Positions 49,310-60,400 of a stretch of 64,000 nt of DNA are shown piece after piece. The first letter of the stretch is position 1, and the number at the start of each line of letters is the position of its first letter. The stretch comes from JAHRAW01 sp965226545. Lineage in GTDB: Bacteria > Pseudomonadota > Gammaproteobacteria > Arenicellales > Poriferihabitantaceae. The notes under the pieces are model-generated. The model did no database searches and was not told where the DNA came from. It was given only the letters and a program-made list of their open reading frames with translations. Position numbers and translations under genes: made by a program. Location of the stretch: contig OZ245364.1 in the NCBI GenBank assembly GCA_965226545.1, positions 2,232,001 to 2,296,000 on the forward strand. Direction: 5' to 3'.

Positions 49310-50398
49310 ATGTCCAAAACACCACCGTCGACCCCGGCATCATTTAATCACGCCGACCCATCGTGCATCGGCGTATTGCTCGCCAATGTCGGCACGCCGG
49401 CGTCGCCGCGCGTCGCCGATGTGCGCCGTTATTTGCGCGAATTTTTATCCGACCGCCGCATGATTGAATTGCCGCGTTGGTTGTGGTGGCCATTGTTAAA
49501 TTTTGTCGTGCTGACCGTGCGCCCGCCGAAAACCGCGTCCGCCTATCAAAAAATTTGGCGCGCCGACGGTTCGCCGTTGCTTGCCATCGGCAACCAACAA
49601 CGCGACCGTTTGCGCCAACGATTTGCCAACCGCACGCCGCACGTACAAATCGAACTCGGCATGCGTTACGGTGCGCCGTCGATTGCCGATGCGTTAACCA
49701 AGTTGCACCAACACGGCGCCGACAAGGTGTTGATTGCGCCGCTGTTTCCGCAATACTGCGCGGCGACCACCGCATCGACATTTGACGCCGCCGCGCGCGC
49801 GTTATCGATGGTGCGGCGCGTGCCGGCGTTGCGGATGATTGACCATTATCACGACCGCCCGGCCTACATTCGCGCATTGGCGGACAGCGTGCGCGAATAT
49901 CGCGCCGCGCACGGCGCAAGCGAATTGTTGTTGATGTCGTTTCACGGCATGCCGCGCGCGTATTTTTTGGCCGGCGACCCGTATCATTGCGAATGCCAAA
50001 AAACCGCGCGACTGCTCGCCGAAGAATTAACCCTCGCCGATGACCAATGGCAAATCGCGTTTCAATCGCGCGTCGGCAAACAAGCCTGGCTTGCGCCATA
50101 CACCGACGACACCCTGCGCGAATTGCCGCGCCGCGGCATCACCGACCTGCAGATTATCTGCCCGGGGTTTAGCGCCGATTGTTTGGAAACGCTCGAGGAA
50201 ATCGCGCTGCTCAACCGCAACATTTTTACAACCGCCGGCGGCAAACGTTACGGCTTTATCCCGTGCTTAAACGACCGCGACGACCACATCGATTGTTTGC
50301 ATGAATTAATCGATGAACATCTGCATGGTTGGAACAACGCGCCGGATGATTTGCACGCGCGCCAACATCGCGCAATGACGCACGGCGCAGCGCAATGA
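49310..50398 (+). CDS. hemH: Ferrochelatase
   Basis: Inserts Fe(II) into protoporphyrin IX at the inner membrane surface. 362 residues from ATG 49310. Motifs: GVLLANVGTPASPRVADVRRYLREFL, MRYGAPSIADAL, VLIAPLFPQYCAATTAST, the catalytic-site LLMSFHGMPRAYFLAGDPYHCEC, and ICPGFSADCLETLEEI. An open frame extends 26 codons upstream through a simple repeat (GTG 49232). No Fe-S cluster cysteines at the C-terminus. The next gene is a chelatase-like cbiX gene, so two tetrapyrrole chelatases sit together. Confidence 0.95.
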   Translation: MSKTPPSTPASFNHADPSCIGVLLANVGTPASPRVADVRRYLREFLSDRRMIELPRWLWWPLLNFVVLTVRPPKTASAYQKIWRADGSPLLAIGNQQRDRLRQRFANRTPHVQIELGMRYGAPSIADALTKLHQHGADKVLIAPLFPQYCAATTASTFDAAARALSMVRRVPALRMIDHYHDRPAYIRALADSVREYRAAHGASELLLMSFHGMPRAYFLAGDPYHCECQKTARLLAEELTLADDQWQIAFQSRVGKQAWLAPYTDDTLRELPRRGITDLQIICPGFSADCLETLEEIALLNRNIFTTAGGKRYGFIPCLNDRDDHIDCLHELIDEHLHGWNNAPDDLHARQHRAMTHGAAQ

Positions 50399-50497
50399 CG
50401 CGCGGCGGTTTGTGTGTCACAATGCCGACCAACCAACGACAACGCACAACAATTTACGACAACGAATGACAACCAACGACAGCACACGCCAACGCCA

Positions 50498-50869
50498 ATG
50501 AAAACTTTATTGCTTGTTGCGCATGGAAGCCGCCGCGACGCAGCCAACGATGAAATCCGCGCATTGACCGAACGGCTGCGCGTTGCGGCGCGGTTTGGGT
50601 TGACCGAATGCGCGTTTTTGGAATTCGCATCGCCGACCATCGCCGAAGGCGCGGCGCAATTGGTTAACGCCGGCGCGAGTCAAATTATTGTGCTGCCGTA
50701 TTTTTTGGCGGACGGCAATCATGTCATCGCCGACCTGCCCGCGCACATTGCGCGCATCCAACAACAACATCCGTCCATCGACATCACGCTTGCGCCGCAT
50801 CTCGGCGCGGCCGATGCAATGCCGCAATGGATTGACCAACACTTAACCGCGACGCGCGCCGATGCCTGA
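50498..50869 (+). CDS. Single-domain CbiX/SirB-type chelatase
   Basis: 123 residues from ATG 50498. LLLVAHGSRRDAANDEIRAL (3-22) carries the active-site His of CbiX-family chelatases; ECAFLEFASPTIAEGAAQLV and IIVLPYFLADGNHVIADLP (second His) follow. Small members of this family insert cobalt or iron into sirohydrochlorin. It overlaps the next gene, a corrinoid methyltransferase homologue, by eight bases, which favours a role in cobalamin supply, though sirohaem is equally possible chemically. No Met-rich or His-rich tail. Confidence 0.85.
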   Translation: MKTLLLVAHGSRRDAANDEIRALTERLRVAARFGLTECAFLEFASPTIAEGAAQLVNAGASQIIVLPYFLADGNHVIADLPAHIARIQQQHPSIDITLAPHLGAADAMPQWIDQHLTATRADA

Positions 50870-52409
50870 GCAACCGGCGCACGCAACCAACCGCAGCGGC
50901 GGACGCGCGGCGCGCATTGCCAAACGCGCCGACCAACAACGCGCGCCGACGCCGGCGTTCATCACGCGCAAACCGCCGCCGTATGAATTGCTCGATGAAC
51001 AATCCCTGCTTGCGCTCGAAACTCAAGCCGATTGGATACTGAATGAAATCGGCGTCGAGATTCGCGGCGACGACGAATCGCTCGAGTTGTTTCGTCAAGC
51101 CGGCGCCAAGGTGGACGGCGCGCGCGTGCGCTTCGAGCCCGGCTTGGCGCGCGCCTTGTGTCAAACCGCGCCGCGCGAATTTGTCATGCATGCGCGCAAC
51201 CCGGCGCACAACATCACCATCGGCGGCGACCATCTGGTGTTGGCGCCGGCCTACGGTTCGCCGTTTATCCACGACCTGCAGGGCGGGCGGCGCTATGCAA
51301 CGCTGGATGATTTTCACAACCTGGTTAAACTCGCGTATGTGTCGCCTTCGCTGCATCATTCCGGCGGCACGGTGTGCGAGCCGATGGACATCGCCGTCAA
51401 CAAGCGTCATTTGGACATGGTCTATGCGCACTTGCGTTTTTCGACCAAGCCGTTTATGGGTTCGGTCACCGCGCCGCAACGCGCGCAAGATTCGATTGAC
51501 ATGGCGCGCATCGTGTTCGGCGAATCGTTTATGGAAAAAAACTGCGTCATCCAAGGCAACATCAACGTCAACTCGCCGTTGGTGTTCGACCAAACAATGC
51601 TCGGCGCGCTCAAAACCTATGCGCGCGCCAATCAAGGCGTCGTGGTCACGCCGTTTATTTTGGGCGGCGCGATGGGCCCGGTTACCCAAGCGGCGTTAAT
51701 CGCCCAAGCGCACGCCGAAGCGATGGTCGGCGTCGCCTTGATTCAACTGGTGCGCAAAGGTGCGCCGGCGGTGTACGGCAATTTTTTAACCACCTTGGAT
51801 TTGCAATCCGGCGCGCCAACCTTCGGCACGCCGGGCGCAACCTTGTCGACCTTGGCGATAGGGCAATTGTGCCGGCGGCTCGGCGTGCCGCTGCGTTGCG
51901 GCGGACATCTCACCGCATCCAAAGTCGCCGACGGACAAGCGTTGCAGGAATCGGTCGATACGATGAACGCCGCCATTTGGGCCGGCGCGAACTTTATTCT
52001 GCACGCAACCGGCTGGCTCGAAGGCGGGTTGACCGTCGGCTATGAAAAATTTGTGATTGACCTCGACCATTGCGCGATGTTGCAGCGCACCTTAAGCGGC
52101 TTGCGCATCGACGCCAACACTCTCGGCAAAGACGCCTATCGCCAACTCGACGGCGGCGGAAACTTCTTCGGCATTGCGCACACGCTGGAAAACTTCGAAA
52201 CCGCCAACTATCAATCGCCGCTGGCTGACAACAACTCGTTTGAAAAATGGTCGGAAGACGGCGCGCAAACCATCGAACAACGCGCCCATCATCGCTGGAA
52301 AAAACTCCTGGCCGAATACGAAGCGCCGCCGCTGGATGAATCGATTGACGCGGCATTGCGCGAATTTATCGAACGCAAAAAATCCGCAACATCCGACCAA
52401 TGGTATTGA
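50862..52409 (+). CDS. MttB-family corrinoid methyltransferase homologue (no pyrrolysine)
   Basis: 515 residues, TIM-barrel-type. LNEIGVEIRGDDESLELFRQAGAKVDGARVRFEP, HNITIGGDHLVLAPAYGSPFI, FMGSVTAPQRAQDSIDMA, GAMGPVTQAALIAQAHAEAM and LATTLDLQSGAP-like text (TTLDLQSGAPTFGTP) are typical of the trimethylamine:corrinoid methyltransferase superfamily. The frame is free of in-frame UAG, so it is a non-pyrrolysine member; such homologues demethylate glycine betaine or other quaternary amines to a corrinoid protein. No cognate corrinoid protein or methyltransferase MtaA-type gene is in the window. Overlap with the cbiX-like gene implies cotranscription. Substrate unknown. Confidence 0.88.
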   Translation: MPEQPAHATNRSGGRAARIAKRADQQRAPTPAFITRKPPPYELLDEQSLLALETQADWILNEIGVEIRGDDESLELFRQAGAKVDGARVRFEPGLARALCQTAPREFVMHARNPAHNITIGGDHLVLAPAYGSPFIHDLQGGRRYATLDDFHNLVKLAYVSPSLHHSGGTVCEPMDIAVNKRHLDMVYAHLRFSTKPFMGSVTAPQRAQDSIDMARIVFGESFMEKNCVIQGNINVNSPLVFDQTMLGALKTYARANQGVVVTPFILGGAMGPVTQAALIAQAHAEAMVGVALIQLVRKGAPAVYGNFLTTLDLQSGAPTFGTPGATLSTLAIGQLCRRLGVPLRCGGHLTASKVADGQALQESVDTMNAAIWAGANFILHATGWLEGGLTVGYEKFVIDLDHCAMLQRTLSGLRIDANTLGKDAYRQLDGGGNFFGIAHTLENFETANYQSPLADNNSFEKWSEDGAQTIEQRAHHRWKKLLAEYEAPPLDESIDAALREFIERKKSATSDQWY

Positions 52410-52558
52410 CGGTGTTGACGGTTATGTGACGGGGTTTGTGATGCAGGTTGTGACGAATATTGTGACGAAGTATGTGACGGCGGTTAACATCGTTGGCAAC
52501 AGTGTCAGTAACGGCAACGGTATCGACATCGACAATGCACCACCAACAACAACGCGGA

Positions 52559-52837
52559 TTATTCAATCACCTGATAAAACGTTTCATTCGGCTTAATCAA
52601 TCCGTATTGCGAACGCGCCAGCGTCTCCACCGTTTGCCCACCTTCCTTTAAGTCGATAACTTCCGCCAACAATTGGTCGTTGGCGTGTTTAAGCGTTTGA
52701 ATCTCGGTTTGAGTTTGCGCGATGGCGCGTTGCAACGCCAGCAAATCGAAAACGTTTTTGTCGCCGAGCCACAGCGCATAGTGCAACGACAGCAGCAGGG
52801 CGACCAACAAGGCGGTGAACATTTTCATTGCGTTCAT
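52559..52837 (-). CDS. ftsB: Cell-division protein FtsB
   Basis: 92 residues: short cytoplasmic start, one membrane helix (about 6-24), then a periplasmic coiled coil (LQRAIAQTQTEIQTLKHANDQLLAEVIDLK), a G-G turn and VETLARSQYGLIKPNETFYQV, the family's conserved end. FtsB forms the FtsQLB complex that activates septal synthesis. It follows eno by 50 bases, its usual place. A second ATG three codons inside is an alternative start. Confidence 0.93.
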   Translation of the reverse strand: MNAMKMFTALLVALLLSLHYALWLGDKNVFDLLALQRAIAQTQTEIQTLKHANDQLLAEVIDLKEGGQTVETLARSQYGLIKPNETFYQVIE

Positions 52838-52887
52838 TGCCCAACCATAGCCGATTTAATCGCGCAATACAATCGACGGCGCGGGCG

Positions 52888-54294
<1,407 letters not shown>

Positions 54295-54335
54295 TGCATT
54301 CGATGCATTGATGTCGAGTGCATCAGTCGAGTGAA

Positions 54336-55181
54336 TCAGTCAAGCGAATCGAGCGGCGTGCGTTTGGCGACGGCATCGAGTTCGAGCAAAGTGCCGAGCA
54401 ACGCCTCCATCTTATCGAGCGGCACGGCGTTCGGCCCGTCGCTTAACGCTTTATCGGGTTGCGGATGCGTTTCCATAAACAACCCATCGACGCCAACCGC
54501 CACCGCAGCACGCGCCAGCACCGGCACAAATTCGCGCTGCCCGCCGGATTTGCCGCCGCTTGCGCCGGGCAACTGCACCGAATGGGTTGCGTCAAACACC
54601 ACCGGACAATTCGCGCCGCGCAAAATCGCCAAACTGCGCATATCGACCACCAAATTGTTGTAGCCAAACGACGAGCCGCGTTCGCACACCATTATCGTCG
54701 CCTTCGGATTGGCGGCGCGCGCTTTATCGACGACATAATGCATTTCATTCGGCGATAAAAACTGCCCCTTTTTAATGTTGACAGGTTTGCCGGATTGCGC
54801 GGCGGCTTGAATTAAATCGGTCTGCCTGCATAAGAACGCCGGAGTTTGCAACACATCGACCGCTTGTGCGGCGGCTGCGACATCATCCGGCGAATGCACA
54901 TCGGTCAACACCGCCACATCACATTCGCGCCGCACCTTGGCAAGTATCTCCAATCCCTGCTCGCGACCGGGTCCGCGCGCCGATTGTCCTGAGGTGCGGT
55001 TGGCTTTGTCAAACGATGATTTATACACAAACGCCACGCCAAGTTTGTCGGTAATCTTGCGCAACTGTTCGGCGCACGCCAACGCCGACGATTCGGATTC
55101 GATAACGCATGGCCCGGCGATGAGAAAAAACGGCGTACGCGCATCGCGCGTTGCAATGGCTTGGAAGTCGGGCGGGTTCAT
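54336..55181 (-). CDS. kdsA: KDO-8-phosphate synthase
   Basis: Condenses arabinose-5-phosphate with PEP on the way to KDO for LPS, so the cell has a Gram-negative outer membrane. 281 residues: FFLIAGPCVIESES, YKSSFDKANRTSGQSARGPGREQGL, VLTDVHSPDDVAAAA, LQTPAFLCRQTDLIQAAA, VNIKKGQFLSPNEM, ERGSSFGYNNLVVDMRSL and FDATHSVQLPGA are diagnostic. Lies between pyrG and eno. Confidence 0.96.
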   Translation of the reverse strand: MNPPDFQAIATRDARTPFFLIAGPCVIESESSALACAEQLRKITDKLGVAFVYKSSFDKANRTSGQSARGPGREQGLEILAKVRRECDVAVLTDVHSPDDVAAAAQAVDVLQTPAFLCRQTDLIQAAAQSGKPVNIKKGQFLSPNEMHYVVDKARAANPKATIMVCERGSSFGYNNLVVDMRSLAILRGANCPVVFDATHSVQLPGASGGKSGGQREFVPVLARAAVAVGVDGLFMETHPQPDKALSDGPNAVPLDKMEALLGTLLELDAVAKRTPLDSLD

Positions 55182-55412
55182 CGGTGATGGTTGTGATGGG
55201 TGAGTTAATGGGTTAATGGATTAATCGGTTTGGGATTGGAAAGTACAAGTTACAAAGTACAAGTTATAAATTAATAATTACAAATTAATAATTGCAAGTG
55301 ATGCATTGTAACTTGTAAAGTGAAAGTTAAGCGTTACAAGTCACAAATTAACAGTGGCAAATTAATAGTTGTAACTTAACAAGTTACAAGTTACAACTTA
55401 CCACCCACCCCA
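55182..55412. repeat. AAGTTACAA-type repeat between pyrG and kdsA
   Basis: From about 55237 to 55400 the spacer is composed of AAGTTACAA, AAATTAATAATT and GTTACAAGT words without a fixed period, ending AACAAGTTACAAGTTACAACTTA. It closely resembles 39887-40140. No gene or hairpin terminator. Confidence 0.75.
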
Positions 55413-57050
55413 CTATGCCGCATTTTGCGCCGCGGTGCGCGCAAGTTGGCGCGCGCGGGCGGCGGTTAAATAATCGGTGAACAGCGGATGACCGTCGCGC
55501 GGCGTCGAAGTGAATTCGGGATGAAACTGGCAGGCGACAAACCATGCATGGCGCGGCAACTCGATGACCTCGACCAAGCCGTTGCTCGACTTGCCGGCAA
55601 ACAGCATGCCGGCGCGTTCGAATTGTTGCATATAAGTGTTGTTAAATTCATAGCGATGGCGATGGCGTTCGCGCACCACATCGCGTCCGTAAATGCCGCG
55701 ACAACGCGCATCGCGATGCAGATGAATATCCTGCGCGCCGAGCCGCATCGTGCCGCCCAAGTCGGCGTTTTCATCGCGCAGTTCAACATCGCCGGCGTCG
55801 TTTATCCATTCGGTAATCAGCGCAATCACCGGCTGTTCGGCGGCTTGCACAAACTCGGTGCTGTGCGCGCCGCGCAAATCGAGGCAACTGCGCGCAAACT
55901 CAATCGTCGCCACCTGCATGCCGAGGCAGATGCCGAGATAGGGGATGTTGTTTTCGCGCGCAAATCCGGCCGCGGCAATCATGCCTTCGATGCCGCGTTC
56001 GCCGAATCCGCCCGGCACCAAAATCGCATCGACATCAGCCAATTGCGCCGCGCCGTGTTGTTCAATCGCGGCCGAGTCGACATACTCGATGCGCACCTTG
56101 GTGTCGGTGTGCACGCCGGCGTGCGACAACGCTTCAGTCAACGATTTATAGGATTCGGTTGGGTTTTTGTATTTGCCGACCATCGCAATGGTCGCTTCGA
56201 TTCGCTTCGCGCCGACGGCGGTCACCCGTTGCCATTCGGACATGTCCGGCGCGCGCGCATCGATGCGCAGTTGGTCGGTTACGATGCGGTCGATTTTTTC
56301 GCGCACATACAATTCTGGGATTTCATAAATGTTGTCGACATCGACGCCGGAGATAACCGCGTTCTCTTCGACATTGGTGAACATTGCGATTTTTTGCCGC
56401 GCCGATTTTGGCAAGGCGGTGCGCGTGCGGCACAATAAAATATCCGGCTGAATGCCTATCGAGCGCAATTCCTTAACCGAATGTTGAGTCGGTTTGGTTT
56501 TGATTTCGCCGGCAATGCCCGGCACCAAAGTCAAATGCAAAAACAGCGTGTTGCGCGCGCCGTGTTCGATGCGCATTTGGCGAATCGATTCGAGAAACGG
56601 CAATGATTCGATGTCGCCGACCGTGCCGCCGATTTCGACCAATGCAACTTGCGCATCATTGGCCGCGGCGCGAATGCAGCCTTTAATTTCATCGGTGATG
56701 TGCGGGATAATCTGCACGGTGCCGCCCAAATAATCGCCGCGCCGCTCGCGGCGAATCACCCGTTCATACACCTGCCCGGCGGTGAAGTTGTTGGCGCGAC
56801 TCATGGTTGCGCGCACAAAACGTTCGTAATGCCCGAGGTCCAAATCGGTTTCCGCGCCGTCTTCGGTGACAAACACTTCGCCGTGTTGAAACGGACTCAT
56901 CGTGCCGGGGTCGACGTTGATGTATGGGTCGAGTTTCAGCAATGTGACGCCGATGCCGCGCGCTTCCAATACGCTGCCCAACGACGCCGCGGCAATGCCC
57001 TTGCCCAAGGAGGAAACCACCCCGCCGGTAATAAACACAAACTTGGTCAT
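55413..57050 (-). CDS. pyrG: CTP synthase
   Basis: Makes CTP from UTP, ATP and glutamine. 545 residues. Synthetase half: KFVFITGGVVSSLGKGIAAASLG, LDPYINVDPGTMSPFQHGEVFVTEDGAETDLDLGHYERF. Glutaminase half: LVPGGFGERGIEGMIAA, the nucleophile Cys in YLGICLGMQVATIEFAR, and VACQFHPEFTSTPRDGHPLF with the catalytic His and Glu. Start ATG 57050 gives MTKFVFITGGV as expected. First gene of the pyrG-kdsA-eno-ftsB group. Confidence 0.97.
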   Translation of the reverse strand: MTKFVFITGGVVSSLGKGIAAASLGSVLEARGIGVTLLKLDPYINVDPGTMSPFQHGEVFVTEDGAETDLDLGHYERFVRATMSRANNFTAGQVYERVIRRERRGDYLGGTVQIIPHITDEIKGCIRAAANDAQVALVEIGGTVGDIESLPFLESIRQMRIEHGARNTLFLHLTLVPGIAGEIKTKPTQHSVKELRSIGIQPDILLCRTRTALPKSARQKIAMFTNVEENAVISGVDVDNIYEIPELYVREKIDRIVTDQLRIDARAPDMSEWQRVTAVGAKRIEATIAMVGKYKNPTESYKSLTEALSHAGVHTDTKVRIEYVDSAAIEQHGAAQLADVDAILVPGGFGERGIEGMIAAAGFARENNIPYLGICLGMQVATIEFARSCLDLRGAHSTEFVQAAEQPVIALITEWINDAGDVELRDENADLGGTMRLGAQDIHLHRDARCRGIYGRDVVRERHRHRYEFNNTYMQQFERAGMLFAGKSSNGLVEVIELPRHAWFVACQFHPEFTSTPRDGHPLFTDYLTAARARQLARTAAQNAA

Positions 57051-57342
57051 AAACGCGCCGCGTTGATGAATGCCGCAAGGGCAATGAGGGAACGACGTCC
57101 CGGACGGGGGTGCAGTATAGCAAACGCGCGCGCGCCGCGCATTTGCGCGTTGCCGGCTCGATACGGCGGCGGTGGAGGGTTGGCGGGTTGGGTTGTATGT
57201 GCGATTGTGTGTTGGATTGGTGCGGGTGGTTTGGCGATGGCTGTGTTATGTGCAACGTATGCGCACAACTTTGCGCGTAACGCGAAGTTACTTGTTACAA
57301 AGTTATTGATTACGAAGGCGCGGATTACAGCGGCACTTATAA
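57051..57342. other. Spacer upstream of pyrG, no gene
   Basis: A moderately GC-rich stretch (57110-57250) with TTGGCGGGTTGGGTTG-like G-runs, then AT-rich sequence with GTTACTTGTTACAAAGTTATTG. Shadow frames on both strands have no family-like content. The pyrG promoter should be within it. Confidence 0.45.
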
Positions 57343-57371
57343 AAGTGCGCTTTACTTATTAAAGCGCACTT
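57343..57371 (-). terminator. Rho-independent terminator of the adhesin gene
   Basis: AAGTGCGCTTTA and TAAAGCGCACTT form a perfect 12-bp stem with a 5-base loop. On the minus strand it is followed by TTTTAT, and it begins 34 bases after the adhesin stop. A second pair of AAAAGTCAC direct repeats lies between it and the gene. Confidence 0.8.
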
Positions 57372-57404
57372 GCCAAAAAGTCACTTTATAAAAAGTCACG
57401 CCAA

Positions 57405-60400
57405 TTAAAAAGCCACTTCCCCACGCAACAAAATCCGCCGTTCGCCAAGTTGATTTTCATTGCGGCGATGTTCGCCGGTGAGATTTAAATCAAAGTGTCG
57501 ATGCGGCGACCAATCGACGCCGAGTCGATAGATGTCGTTGGCATCAGCGGTAATCACTTCACCGAAAGGCGCGAATAAACCGCCGCCGCTTTGGATGCCA
57601 TACGACAACCGCGATTCATTGCGCCATTGGTAAACGCCGTCGTCACTGTTACTGTCGTCGTGCGCACCGTCAAACGCCGCCAACGATTCGACATCCCATA
57701 TCGCGCCAAAGTCGCGCGTCGGCCCGCCATAACTCGGACGCAATCGCAACGCCAATCCCTGTTCATCATCACCGCCGCTGATGCGCAACTGCCCATACGC
57801 GCCCCATTCCTTATATTCATTGCGTCCGAATACGCCGTGCGCGCGCAATTCCAAATCGGTTCGATGGCTGAGATGTCGCCAGCCCAATGCGCTTTCAATC
57901 GCCGCGCCGGTGTCGCCGTCTCCGCCGTCGTTGCGCATGCCGAGTTCGACGAAACTGTGATGTTCCTCGCTGAGGTCGCGGCTGCGCCATTTGGCGAGCA
58001 GGCGCACGCTGTTGGCGCGGATGGTTTGGTCGCGCAAGGTTTGCGCGGCGTTGCCGATGATTTTCATTTCCGCGCCGCGCCATTCGCCGCGCACTTGCAG
58101 ATGCGCCGAGAGGTCGTCGCTGACGCCGAGGCCGGCTGCAGCCATATCGATGTCGCCGATGAATTCTTCGCCGGCTTGGGTAATCGTCAATTCACCGTCG
58201 CCGCCGCCCGCGCTCAGCCATAAATTTAAATCGCCGCGTTGCCAATCGATGTATTGATATTGGCTGTCGACCGTGATGTCGTATTCACCGTCCGCGCCGT
58301 CCATACTGATGTAATCGAATACGCCGTTGTGTTTGGCGACGGCGATGCCGAGCAATAAATTGTTTTGTTTGTAATCGAAGCCGAGATGCATGCCGTCGAC
58401 ATTGCCGCGCCATTCGACCACCTCATCACCGCCGCCGCCATCGATGTTGCGATAATGCACCCCGCCCCACACCGCCGCGCCGCCGCGTTCGCGCGCGGCG
58501 GAAACCGGCACGACGAATCGACTGCCGTTTAAAAAATCCTTCGCATCCAACACGCCATCGGCATGCGCTTTGGCCGCTTGCGCCAAGGCCATTTGCGGCG
58601 CATACCCGCCCAACGACACCAATGGCGACGGCGTGGTTGTCGGCGTTGTGCCGAAGTCGGCGATGCGTTCGGTAATCGCGCCCAAGGTGGCGGCGACTGT
58701 TGCGGCGGCGACCTCGGGCAAAATGACTTCGTTAATTTCGCGCAGGCGTTCGATTTCGGTCTCGGATACGCTCGGCGTTACCGGTGCATCGTCCGCATCG
58801 ACTTGCAGCACGATGGTTTGGGTGACCGCGGCGACGGTGGCCGCTTGCGAAACATACGCCGCCGTTAAACTGTAGGTTAATATCGCCGGCGGTTGATTGG
58901 TGAAACTGTCATCGCTCATCAATCGATGAGTCGCGGCGTCGTAAGACAACCCAACATCGCGCGGCGTCGGCGAAAATTCATAGCGCACTTCACCGCCGGC
59001 GGCGACGCGCAGATTCGCCAACGGGGTTAATTGATGCGTGGTTGCGCCAACGCCAAACGTCAATTCGCGCATCGGTTGCGGGTTAATCATCGGCGTGATG
59101 TGCAGATTAAACACGGCGGTGATTGCCGCGCGGTTGGCGTCGATGGCGATATAGGTCACCAACGGCGCGGGCGTAACTTGGCTCGGAAAAGTTATCGTCA
59201 GCGGGCCATAAAGCGTTTGGTTAACCGTTTGGTTTTCGAACGACAATTGCCCGCGCAAGCCGTGCAGTTCATAACGATACGGCACCAACCCGCCGCCCGG
59301 TCGCGGCAACAGCACATCGTCATCGTCGACGCTAAAGGTTACGCCGGCGGCAAAGGTTTGTTGCGCGGCGGCGCGCCAAAACAACAAATCATAATTGTCA
59401 AACAACAACTCGGTCGAGACACTTGCGCCGTTGGCGTCCACCGCCGTCAAGGTGTACTCGGTTGCGCCGAGTATCGCCGGCGGATGGCCGATAATCGACG
59501 GCGGCGTTTGGATGAGTTGCACTTCGTTCGGCAACGGCGGCGTTATCCAATACGACAATTCGCCGAAGCCGCCGGCGGCGGGAATCAAAGTGAAGGTGTG
59601 CAAATGTGAAATCGTGTATCTATTTTCGCCTTGCGCGCTGTCGAATCGCGGCGCGTCCACCACGTTAATCGCCAAGGTAAAAGTCGCGCTGCGGTTGTCG
59701 ATGTCGCGCACCGTGCGCACATAAGTGAAGTCGCCAAGGTCGCGCGCAATGCCGCTGATGAAAACGCGCTGATTGGCGCGCACATTGGCGGCGATGCCAT
59801 TCGGCGGCGGGGTTGCGACGGCATAGGTTAACGCACCGCGTCCGCCGCTTGCCGCCGGCAAGGTTAATGCATTGGAAGTTACGCCGTTTGCGGTAAATCG
59901 GTTCGCGCCGCGCGTGTAGGTAATCGATGCGCTCGCCGGCATGAACACCAACGACGCCGTGCTAAATATAAAGGTGGCTTGCGTATCGGTGTTATCGAAG
60001 CCATCGACCGCGCTTACGATAAATTCGCCGGTGAAAGCGGCGTTCGGCGCGATGCCGCTTAATTGATTCGCGCCCGCGTTATATGCAACACCGCTCGGCA
60101 AACTCGGCGCACTGCCGTCTAGATTGGTTAATGAATATGCAATCGCGCCGATGGCGTTGTTGACTGCGTTTAACGACAGCGCAAAAGTCGCGGCGATTTC
60201 GACGGCGAGATTTTCCTGCGACAAAGTTAATGAATCAATCGAATGCATCGTTGTGTTGTGCGATGCGGTTTGTGCGTGGCGGTCGCGCGCGTGATAGGCG
60301 AACGATTGCACCGCCGCGGCCAACGGCGTGCCGCTGATGATGCGCGTGGTTGCGTCGAAGGTGATGCCGTTGGCGGACAATGTTGCGGCGGCGTCTGTCG

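Noticed and set aside
50862..52409. Pyrrolysine-containing trimethylamine methyltransferase MttB
   Set aside because: The frame contains no in-frame UAG codon and no pyl genes are nearby, so it is a non-pyrrolysine homologue.
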